A stretch of DNA of 12,994 nucleotides from Bacteroidota bacterium (GTDB taxonomy: Bacteria > Bacteroidota > Bacteroidia > Chitinophagales > Chitinophagaceae), in assembly GCA_023391315.1 (NCBI GenBank), contig JAEWBD010000051.1, positions 1-12,994 of the forward strand, read 5' to 3'. Below are positions 6,575 through 12,863 of this stretch, piece by piece. The notes under the pieces were generated by a model. That model worked only from the letters and a program-made list of their open reading frames with translations, was not told the DNA's origin and did no database searches. The first letter of the stretch is position 1. Each line of letters begins with the position of its first letter. Position numbers and translations under genes: made by a program.

Positions 6575-7455
6575 TGCCATCGTGGCAAGGCAAGAGTAAA
6601 GGCACCACTTTCGGATACAGCATTTTTGTAGCGGTCATCAAAAAATTTGGCGTAAGGCCTGCTTATGCATTGCTTGCAATTGTTGCGTTTTATTATTTTC
6701 TCTTCTCCTTTAAAACATCCAAAATCATTTACGGTTTTTACCGGGAGCGGTTGCATTACGGGCGCTTTTCATCCCTGCTTAAATTATATAGAAACTATTA
6801 CCGCCTTGGGCAAACGCTGATTGATAAAATAGCCATCATGTCGGGCGCAGCCGTAAACTTTACTTTTAATTTTGACGGGGAAGAAAACCTGCGGCAAATA
6901 ACAGCCTTACAAAAAGGCGGGCTTCTGTTAAGCGCCCATATTGGTAACTGGGAAATTGCCGGTTATTTATTAAAACGGTTGAACACCCGTATTAATATTG
7001 TAATGTTTGATGGCGAACATCAGAAAATAAAAGAATACCTCAAAAGCGTTACCGGCGAAACAACGGCTAAGATCATTGTTATAAAAAACGATCTCTCTCA
7101 CATTTTTGAAATAAATGAAGCGCTTAAAAACAATGATCTGGTTTGCATGCACGCCGACCGTTTTGTAGAAGGCAACAAAACCGTTGAAACTAATTTTTTA
7201 GGCAGCCCTGCTAAATTCCCGCTTGGCCCTTTTTTACTGGCGGCGAAATTTAAAGTGCCGGTGGCCTTTGTATTCGCATTAAAAGAAACCACGTTCCATT
7301 ATCATTTTTTTTCAACCGAAGCCAAAGATTATTCAATGTATGAGAAAGACGAATCTGTAGCGCAAATGCTGAAAGGCTTTGCCAAGGCCATGGAAGAAAA
7401 AGTAAAAACTTATCCGGAGCAATGGTTTAATTATTATGATTTCTGGAAGCAATAA
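6574..7455 (+). CDS. LpxL/HtrB-like lysophospholipid acyltransferase family protein
   Basis: This 293-residue protein has the LABLAT acyltransferase pattern. A hydrophobic segment near the N-terminus (about 30-46, YALLAIVAFYYFLFSF) probably anchors it at the inner membrane. The catalytic HX4E box is H122-IGNW-E127 (LLSAHIGNWEIAG), followed by a substrate region with CMHADRFVEGNKTVETNFLGSPAKFPLGP. LpxL enzymes pass an acyl chain from ACP to lipid A precursors. In flexirubin and aryl-polyene loci homologues are thought to transfer the ACP-bound product to a lipid or alcohol. Its one-base overlap with the ACP gene supports ACP as the donor. A housekeeping lipid A role cannot be excluded but is less likely in this position. 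It is the last gene of the plus-strand set, ending 3 nt from the convergent sirtuin gene. Confidence 0.85.
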   Translation: MPSWQGKSKGTTFGYSIFVAVIKKFGVRPAYALLAIVAFYYFLFSFKTSKIIYGFYRERLHYGRFSSLLKLYRNYYRLGQTLIDKIAIMSGAAVNFTFNFDGEENLRQITALQKGGLLLSAHIGNWEIAGYLLKRLNTRINIVMFDGEHQKIKEYLKSVTGETTAKIIVIKNDLSHIFEINEALKNNDLVCMHADRFVEGNKTVETNFLGSPAKFPLGPFLLAAKFKVPVAFVFALKETTFHYHFFSTEAKDYSMYEKDESVAQMLKGFAKAMEEKVKTYPEQWFNYYDFWKQ

Positions 7456-7458
7456 CGC

Positions 7459-8136
7459 TTATTTTAATAACCGCATCAACTCCCTAATGCCCTCTGTTGC
7501 AGGTTTTTCAATTACCGTAAGATTATATAAAGAAGCGTAAGGAATGTTTTTGTCAACTATAAACTTAGGTATAGCGCGTGGTGCACAATTAATTAAACCA
7601 GCAGCAGGATAAACCACCAGCGAGGTGCCTATTACCACAAAAATATCTGCCGCAGCAGCTATTTCAGCGGCGCTTTCAATCATGGGTACCGGCTCTTCAA
7701 ACCACACAATATGCGGGCGCAACTGCGCACCATCTTCCGCTATATCACCCAATAAAATATCTTTTCTTATTTCATAAATCAATGCTTCATCTATTTCACT
7801 GCGCATCTTAAAAATTTCGCCGTGCAAATGCAAAACATTGGTGCTGCCGGCACGTTCATGCAGGTCATCAATATTTTGTGTTATGATATGTACATTAAAA
7901 TCTTTTTCCAGTTCTGCCAAACCAAAATGCGCAGCATTAGGCTTAGCCCCTAAAACATCGCGGCGGCGCATGTTATAAAAATCAAGCACCAGTTGTTTAT
8001 TCTTTTTCCAGGCACGCGGTGTGGCCACATCTTCGATATTATAACCATTCCATAAACCATCGCTGTCGCGGAATGTTTTTAAACCGCTTTCCGCACTGAT
8101 GCCAGCACCGGTGAGCACCACTAAATTTTTCTTCAT
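7459..8136 (-). CDS. cobB: Sir2 family NAD-dependent deacylase (class III, SIRT5/CobB-like)
   Basis: The product has 225 residues from the ATG at 8136; a TTG at 8145 could add three residues but is less likely. The NAD-binding motifs GAGIS (10-14) and FRDSDGLW (22-29), QNIDDLHERAG (87-97) and the catalytic His H105 (LHLHGE) are present, as is GTSLVVYPAAG near the C-terminus. Y54 and R57 in FYNMRRR form the YxxR pair that in SIRT5 and CobB recognises succinyl- or malonyl-lysine, so desuccinylase or demalonylase activity is plausible besides deacetylation. The four zinc-binding Cys of most sirtuins are absent between H105 and the RPHIVWFEEPVP motif; this is common in Bacteroidota relatives, as I recall. 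It is convergent with the acyltransferase gene, with only three bases between stops and no hairpin there. No functional link to neighbours is evident. Confidence 0.88.
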   Translation of the reverse strand: MKKNLVVLTGAGISAESGLKTFRDSDGLWNGYNIEDVATPRAWKKNKQLVLDFYNMRRRDVLGAKPNAAHFGLAELEKDFNVHIITQNIDDLHERAGSTNVLHLHGEIFKMRSEIDEALIYEIRKDILLGDIAEDGAQLRPHIVWFEEPVPMIESAAEIAAAADIFVVIGTSLVVYPAAGLINCAPRAIPKFIVDKNIPYASLYNLTVIEKPATEGIRELMRLLK

Positions 8137-8352
8137 AGTAATCAATCAAAGTTAATCAATCGCTTTGCCTGACGCTCCTGGCAATTTAAGGTTGTTGCAT
8201 GGCTAAATGGAAAGAATAATTAGTTAATAAACAGCTTTTATTATTTTTAACGCAACTATATTATAACAATGAGCCGAGCATGATTATTTTCTCCCGCAAG
8301 GGAATGTATATAGCGAGGTTCCATGAGGCCATTAAAAATCAAACTTGCACGA

Positions 8353-9068
8353 ATGAAAAAATGTTTGCTGCCCCTGCTGATGGTTTGTTTTGCAACACAG
8401 TTCTCTTTTTCCCGGGACAAAAAAATATTCAATGAAACGCCTGCAGAAAAAGCCGAACGCCTGAAATGGTGGACAGATGCACGTTTCGGCATGTTCATCC
8501 ATTGGGGATTATATGCCTTGCCTGCCCGCCACGAATGGGTGAAAAGTCATGAAAAGATTACCGATGCAGCTTATCAAAAATATTTTGACAATTTTAATCC
8601 GGATGAATTTGACCCAAAAAAATGGGCGAAGGAAGCAAAAGCTGCAGGCATGAAATATGCCGTGCTTACCACAAAACATCACGAAGGGTTTTGCCTGTTC
8701 GATTCAAAATACACAGATTATAAAGCAACCAACACAAAAGCGCACCGCGACCTCGTAAAAGAATTTGTGGAGGCTTTTCGTGCGGAGGGAATTAAAATCG
8801 GCTTTTATTATTATAATCTGCCTGATTCTTCACAAAGGCTCACTTATAATCCCGCAACAAAGAAATATACCTGCATTTTTTAAATTATCCAACAACTGGT
8901 AAATATGTGCTTCCCAACTATAACGGCAAAATCACGTATGCGCAGTTTTTAAATGATGATTCTGAAGTGCCATTTACAGTATCGGATAATGGTATGGATT
9001 TAATATTAAAGCTTCCGGAAACAAAACCACCCTATGAAGTGCCTGTTGTGGAATTGATATTAAAATAA
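8353..9068 (+). pseudogene. GH29 alpha-L-fucosidase remnant (internal deletion plus frameshift)
   Basis: The start at 8353 gives a signal peptide (MKKCLLPLLMVCFATQFSFS); an ATG at 8323 would add ten residues before it. The next part is typical GH29: LKWWTDARFGMFIHWGLYALPARHEWV (38-63), FDPKKWAKEAKAAGMKYAVLTTKHHEGFCLFDS (86-118) and GIKIGFYYY (146-154). Such enzymes release alpha-L-fucose from glycans. After residue ~155 the sequence jumps to a stretch resembling the C-terminal beta-domain, and the frame stops at 8881 in a run of six T. Adding one T restores a frame that runs another 62 residues (LNYPTTGKYVLPNYNGK ... VPVVELILK) to TAA at 9066-9068. Even repaired, the product is about 238 residues, against the 440-500 usual for the family, and lacks the central barrel part with the nucleophile Asp. 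I infer a nonfunctional gene; a sequencing or assembly fault could explain the T run but hardly the missing middle. Confidence 0.75.
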
Positions 9069-9098
9069 GCTTTGCTTTTTCTCATTTATTTTTGACGG

Positions 9099-9119
9099 GA
9101 TGAAACGCTCATGTAAAAT
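9099..9119 (+). repeat. 21-bp intergenic motif, copy 2 (before bshB1)
   Basis: GATGAAACGC-T-CATGTAAAAT differs from the copy at 4124-4144 by one base. It sits 53 nt upstream of the bshB1 start and 30 nt after the fucosidase remnant. Its ATG at 9100 opens a 17-codon frame (MKRSCKIF...) ending at TGA 9151-9153, short of bshB1. The surrounding sequence differs from copy 1, so only the 21 bases are shared. Confidence 0.5.
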
Positions 9120-9172
9120 CTTCCATTTAGCGTATGGGCATTACAGCAGGTGATAAAATATAAAACATATTG

Positions 9173-9901
9173 ATGAAAACAGATATACTCGCTTTTGGCG
9201 TACATCCCGATGATGTGGAATTAGGTTGCTCCGGCACATTGATAACGGCCGCAGCACAGGGAAAGAAAGTAGCAGTGATTGATCTTACCCGTGGTGAATT
9301 AGGTACCCGCGGCACAGCTGAAACCCGTCATGTTGAAGCTGCCAAAGCCGCTGAAGTAATGGGTATTCATGCAAGGGAAAACCTGGCAATGGCCGATGGC
9401 TTTTTTCAGAAAGACGAAGTGAACATCCGCAAAGTAATTGTTGCGATAAGAAAGTATCAGCCGGAAATTGTTTTATGCAACGCACCTGAGGACAGGCATC
9501 CCGATCATGGCAGAAGTTCGGAACTCGTGGCTGATGCAGCTTTTCTTTCCGGTCTGCGGAAAATTAAAACGGAATATGAAGGCAAAGAACAGGAACACTG
9601 GCGGCCCTCATACGTTTTTCATTACATACAGGACCGTTATTTAAAACCTGATTTTTTGTTTGACATTTCTGATGCCTATGAGCAAAAAATAAAAGCCGTG
9701 TTATGTTACACCACGCAGTTTAATACAACGGATACCAGCGAACCCGAAACCTATATTTCCAATCCTGATTTTTTAGATGTTATAAAAGCCCGTGCGCTGA
9801 TGTTTGGCAAACGCATAGGCGTAAAATATGCCGAAGGATATTTAACCACAAAGATGATAGGCGTAAAAAGTTTTGATGCATTTATACAGCAGGTAACGTA
9901 A
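9173..9901 (+). CDS. bshB1: Bacillithiol biosynthesis deacetylase BshB1
   Basis: This 242-residue PIG-L/LmbE-family zinc hydrolase would remove the acetyl group from GlcNAc-malate to give GlcN-malate, the second step in making bacillithiol, the cytoplasmic thiol of many Bacteroidota and Firmicutes. The metal motifs are H11-P-D-D14 (HPDDVELGCSGT) and H109-P-D-H112 (PEDRHPDHGR), and the BshB1-specific TRGELGTRGT is at 39-48. The C-terminal YAEGYLTTKMIGVKSFDAF is also typical of BshB1. The ATG at 9173 is preferred; a TTG just before it would only add one residue. No bshA or bshC is in the window, so the pathway is scattered, as is common. It lies between a fucosidase remnant and an unknown lipoprotein, so context says little about its regulation. 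Confidence 0.92.
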   Translation: MKTDILAFGVHPDDVELGCSGTLITAAAQGKKVAVIDLTRGELGTRGTAETRHVEAAKAAEVMGIHARENLAMADGFFQKDEVNIRKVIVAIRKYQPEIVLCNAPEDRHPDHGRSSELVADAAFLSGLRKIKTEYEGKEQEHWRPSYVFHYIQDRYLKPDFLFDISDAYEQKIKAVLCYTTQFNTTDTSEPETYISNPDFLDVIKARALMFGKRIGVKYAEGYLTTKMIGVKSFDAFIQQVT

Positions 9902-9902
9902 G

Positions 9903-9955
9903 AAGCTGTTTAAATAGCAACAGCGGTCTGACCAAAACAAAATACTAAACAGCTT
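9903..9955 (+). terminator. Inverted repeat after bshB1
   Basis: AAGCTGTTTA (9903-9912) and TAAACAGCTT (9946-9955) are a perfect 10-bp inverted repeat with a 33-nt spacer, starting 1 nt after the bshB1 stop. The spacer contains GGTCTGACC (9925-9933). It could be a transcript-end stem or the edge of a dispersed repeat; there is no U-tract directly after it. Confidence 0.35.
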
Positions 9956-9963
9956 ATGGTTAA

Positions 9964-9976
9964 AATCCTCGGGATT
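9964..9976 (+). promoter_or_regulatory. Small hairpin upstream of lipoprotein gene
   Basis: AATCC-TCG-GGATT is a perfect 5-bp inverted repeat with a 3-nt centre, 16 nt before the lipoprotein start codon. It may be an operator half-site pair or a leader hairpin. Its short length makes chance occurrence plausible. Confidence 0.2.
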
Positions 9977-9992
9977 AACAACATGTAACCGG

Positions 9993-10730
9993 ATGAATAA
10001 CAACATGAAATACGTACGTTACTTTATCATTATGTATGTATTGACTTTTCTATTACAAAGTTGCGGCTTTAGTGATTGGGAAGTTACAGAATTGTATGCT
10101 CAAAAAATTGAGGGTACTCCAAAAGTATTATATAAATATGATGCTTGGGGAGGGCTAGATGCGAATGCATCCGGTTATGTTATTCTTGATTCATCCGAAA
10201 CGTTTAAAGTAAAAATACGTAATGATTTGCCATTTATGTATTTACAGGAAATTCCTGACAAAACAATCATCAAAGGCGTAAGTCATATTTGTGATAGTAG
10301 TTGTGGTGAAAATTATAATAAAGTAACTCCCATTTTTGTACCCGTCAAAAAAGAAAAGACTGAAAGCCAGAATATTAAAATTGTAAACAATATCTATCAG
10401 TATAAAGGATTTTCTGAAAGAACTAAGCTGTTAGAAACATTGCAATTTGAAAAGTTTAGAGAAACGAGAGACAGTCTATTTTTTTACAATTTAGATGATG
10501 TTGAAAGTGTAAATGGTAAACATCTTGATAGCTTGAAATTTAAAAAAAAGGATATCACAATTAGGCAAACAAAGGCTCAGAAAATAATTAATATAACAGT
10601 TGAAGATTTGGTGGTTAATCAAAATTCCAACGAGATTATTTTATGTCAGACCTATTTTTTAACACCTAAAGAAAAACTTAATTCTACGTTATTTTCTGAT
10701 TATGGAATCTTCAAGGAAGTAATTAAATAA
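9993..10730 (+). CDS. Hypothetical lipoprotein
   Basis: The family is not recognised. The 245-residue product begins with a short basic stretch and a hydrophobic segment (YFIIMYVLTFLLQSC) ending in a lipobox, L21-Q-S-C24, so it is probably lipidated at C24 and held in the inner or outer membrane. ATGs at 9993 and 10005 are both possible starts. The mature part is rich in Lys, Asn, Ile and Ser, with no transmembrane segment and a short Cys pair (C100/C104, HICDSSCGE). There are predicted beta-strand-like stretches but no motif I can name. The gene is clearly more AT-rich than bshB1 and the GH35 gene beside it (many AAT, AAA, ATT codons), which suggests recent acquisition or low expression. It is flanked by an inverted repeat on the left and a gene-free 209-bp stretch on the right. 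Confidence 0.75.
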   Translation: MNNNMKYVRYFIIMYVLTFLLQSCGFSDWEVTELYAQKIEGTPKVLYKYDAWGGLDANASGYVILDSSETFKVKIRNDLPFMYLQEIPDKTIIKGVSHICDSSCGENYNKVTPIFVPVKKEKTESQNIKIVNNIYQYKGFSERTKLLETLQFEKFRETRDSLFFYNLDDVESVNGKHLDSLKFKKKDITIRQTKAQKIINITVEDLVVNQNSNEIILCQTYFLTPKEKLNSTLFSDYGIFKEVIK

Positions 10731-10839
10731 AGCTATTATTAGAGGAGGATCATTAAGATTACTTACACGTTAAGGAATAAGTTTCAGATGGTTTATGGTT
10801 TAATAAGGCATGATTTAAGATAACTCATAACTTTTTGCG

Positions 10840-10849
10840 CAAACGTTTG
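10840..10849. promoter_or_regulatory. LacI-family-like operator palindrome before GH35 gene
   Basis: CAAACGTTTG is a perfect 10-bp palindrome with the central CG typical of LacI/GalR-family operators. It overlaps a second palindrome, TTGCGCAA (10835-10842). It lies 27 nt upstream of a TAnnTTTG element and 90 nt before the GH35 start codon, a sensible place for sugar-responsive control. The same AAACGTTT core also occurs inside the lipoprotein gene (10198-10205), so chance is a real alternative. Confidence 0.35.
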
Positions 10850-10875
10850 AAATGCATATCTACATTATTGTGCGT

Positions 10876-10883
10876 TAAATTTG
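10876..10883 (+). promoter_or_regulatory. -7 promoter element for GH35 gene
   Basis: TAAATTTG matches the Bacteroidota -7 consensus TAnnTTTG exactly. The nearest upstream TTTG (10846-10849) is 26 nt away, longer than the usual 19-21, so the -33 half is weak. Transcription starting a few bases downstream would give a leader of about 50 nt before the ATG at 10940. Confidence 0.4.
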
Positions 10884-10939
10884 GTAATGCTCAACGATGC
10901 CTGCAAAGCTTGATTGATACATCTTATTCTCAAAACCAA

Positions 10940-12757
10940 ATGCAGAAAAAAAAATTATTCGAGGCCGTTTATCTGATTATTGCCATTCTTATTTCGTTTT
11001 CCGCAGCAGCGCAGCAGAAGCATGTATTTAGCCTTGTCAAAAACGATTTCCTGCTCGATGGTAAACCGCTGCAGATAATAAGCGGTGAAATGCACCCGGC
11101 GCGTATTCCGCATGAATACTGGCGCCAGCGCATTCAAATGGCCAAAGCCATGGGCTGCAATACTATTGCCGCTTACATTTTCTGGAATTACCAGCAACAG
11201 CCTGATGGCAGTTTCGATTTTACAACTGGTAACCACAACATTGCAGCATTTATAAAAATATGCCAGGAAGAAGGCATGTGGGTGTTGCTTCGCCCGGGCC
11301 CTTATGTTTGTGCCGAATGGGATTTTGGCGGCCTGCCCACTTCTCTTTTAAAAATACCCGATATAAAAGTCCGCTGCCTCGATCCGCGCTATATGGAAGC
11401 TGTAACCAAATATGTAAAGGCATTGGCCGGCGAAGTAAAATCTTTGCAATGCACCAGCGGCGGCCCTATTTTAATGGTGCAGATAGAAAATGAATACGGC
11501 AGTTATGGCAACGATAAGGCATATCTTGAAGCATTGAGAAAATTATGGATAGATAACGGCATCAATGTTCCATTTTATACATCCGATGGGCCAACGCCTT
11601 ACATGCTGGAAGCGGGTAATATTTTGGGCGCAGCGATTGGCCTCGACAGCGGCGGCAGCGATGCTGATTTTAGTGAAGCAAAAAAACATAACCCTGATGT
11701 GCCGGTATTCAGCAGTGAAACCTATCCCGGCTGGCTTACACACTGGAAGGAAAAATGGGCCCGCGTTGATTCTGCTTCTATCATAAAGGAGGTGAAATGG
11801 CTGCTCGATAATAAAAAATCTTTCAATTTATATGTGATACACGGCGGTACCAATTTTGGTTTTACCGCCGGCGCCAATGCCTTCAGCCCAACAGCTTATC
11901 AACCTGATATTACAAGTTATGATTATGATGCGCCGATAAACGAACAAGGCCAGGCAATGCCGAAATATTATGCGTTGCGTAACCTCATCAGTCAATATGT
12001 GCACTATAAAATTCCACCAGTGCCGGCAGCCATTCCCGCCATTGAAATACCGGCGATAAAGATGGAAAAGTTTGCCAGCCTCTGGAATATGCTGCCAACA
12101 CCAATTCAATCACCGCAGCCAAAGCCTTTTGAAGATTTTGATCAGAACCAGGGCTGCATGTTGTACCGCACCACATTAACCGGCCATAAAAGCGGTACGC
12201 TTACCATTACCGAACCGCATGATTATGCATTGATATTTTTAGATGGAAAATTTATTGATACCATTTTTCGCGATGGCGGCAAGTGGAGCGTAAAACTTCC
12301 GAAAACAGATAGTGAAAATCCTGTGCTTGATATATTAATCGAAGGTATGGGCCACATCAATTTTGCGCAATATATGATAGACCGCAAAGGCATTACCGAC
12401 CGCGTTACTTTAAACGGCATGACGCTGATGAACTGGCAGATTTACCCTTTGCCGCTGGATGATAAATTCATTGCATCCATTAAACAAACAGCTTTTAACG
12501 GCCCGGCAAAAGGCCTGTTCTTTAAAGGCAAATTCAATTTAAGCTCAACCGGCGATACGTATTTTGATATGGGCCAATACACAAAAGGCAATGTATGTGT
12601 AAATGGTCATAATTTAGGGAGATATTGGAATGTTGGCCCGCAGCACAGTTTATATTGCCCGGCCTCGTGGCTGAAGAAAGGAGAGAATGAAGTTGTGGTG
12701 TTTGATTTATTGCAGGAAGAATCGGCGGATGTGAGCGGGGTAAAGACGTTAAATTAG
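10940..12757 (+). CDS. Secreted GH35 beta-galactosidase
   Basis: The product has 605 residues from the ATG at 10940, which starts a clear signal peptide (MQKKKLFEAVYLIIAILISFSAAAQ, cleavage near residue 25). An upstream in-frame TTG at 10835 would add 35 residues and hide the signal, so it is rejected. The GH35 barrel shows SGEMHPARIPHEYWRQRIQMAKAMGCNTI (48-76), RPGPYVCAEWDFGGLP (118-133), acid/base E185 in QIENEYGSYG and nucleophile E260 in SSETYPGWLTHW, then HGGTNFGFTAGAN. The C-terminal third is beta-sandwich-like (YRTTLTG; KGLFFKGKF; NVCVNGHNLGRYWNVGPQHSLYCPASWLKKGENEVVVFDL), as in full-length family members. It would release terminal beta-galactose from oligosaccharides in the periplasm or outside the cell. 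A downstream Tat-exported oxidoreductase and a fucosidase remnant upstream fit a glycan-degrading neighbourhood, possibly for fucosylated galactosides; that link is inference. Confidence 0.92.
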   Translation: MQKKKLFEAVYLIIAILISFSAAAQQKHVFSLVKNDFLLDGKPLQIISGEMHPARIPHEYWRQRIQMAKAMGCNTIAAYIFWNYQQQPDGSFDFTTGNHNIAAFIKICQEEGMWVLLRPGPYVCAEWDFGGLPTSLLKIPDIKVRCLDPRYMEAVTKYVKALAGEVKSLQCTSGGPILMVQIENEYGSYGNDKAYLEALRKLWIDNGINVPFYTSDGPTPYMLEAGNILGAAIGLDSGGSDADFSEAKKHNPDVPVFSSETYPGWLTHWKEKWARVDSASIIKEVKWLLDNKKSFNLYVIHGGTNFGFTAGANAFSPTAYQPDITSYDYDAPINEQGQAMPKYYALRNLISQYVHYKIPPVPAAIPAIEIPAIKMEKFASLWNMLPTPIQSPQPKPFEDFDQNQGCMLYRTTLTGHKSGTLTITEPHDYALIFLDGKFIDTIFRDGGKWSVKLPKTDSENPVLDILIEGMGHINFAQYMIDRKGITDRVTLNGMTLMNWQIYPLPLDDKFIASIKQTAFNGPAKGLFFKGKFNLSSTGDTYFDMGQYTKGNVCVNGHNLGRYWNVGPQHSLYCPASWLKKGENEVVVFDLLQEESADVSGVKTLN

Positions 12758-12763
12758 GGAACG

Positions 12764-12792
12764 CGGTCAGACGCTTCAAAAGCGTCAGACCG
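12764..12792 (+). terminator. Long hairpin after GH35 gene
   Basis: Arms CGGTC-A-GACGCTT (12764-12776) and AAGCGTC-A-GACCG (12780-12792) pair over 12 bp with a central A-A mismatch and a CAA loop, 6 nt after the GH35 stop. The stem is strong, but no U-tract follows, so it may be a partial terminator or mRNA-stabilising element between this gene and the next. The arm motif CGGTCTGAC also occurs at 9924-9932, hinting at a dispersed repeat family. Confidence 0.5.
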
Positions 12793-12863
12793 GTAGCAGG
12801 TAAAGTAAACCTGCGGCATACACCGGTAACATAACAATCATTTCATGCTATAAAAATTTACAA

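Noticed and set aside
7456..7458. Bidirectional terminator between acyltransferase and sirtuin genes
   Set aside because: Only three bases separate the stops and no stem-loop is visible nearby.
8141..8160. AATCAAT repeats upstream of the sirtuin gene as a repeat array
   Set aside because: Only two short, imperfect copies; not enough for a repeat array or binding-site cluster.
10198..10205. AAACGTTT as a second LacI-type operator
   Set aside because: It lies inside the lipoprotein coding frame (Glu-Thr-Phe-Lys) far from a promoter; kept only as a caution about the copy at 10840-10849.
10743..10756. Resemblance of GGAGGATCATTA to the 3' end of eukaryotic 18S rRNA
   Set aside because: Only about a dozen bases match and no rRNA structure or sequence surrounds them; chance.
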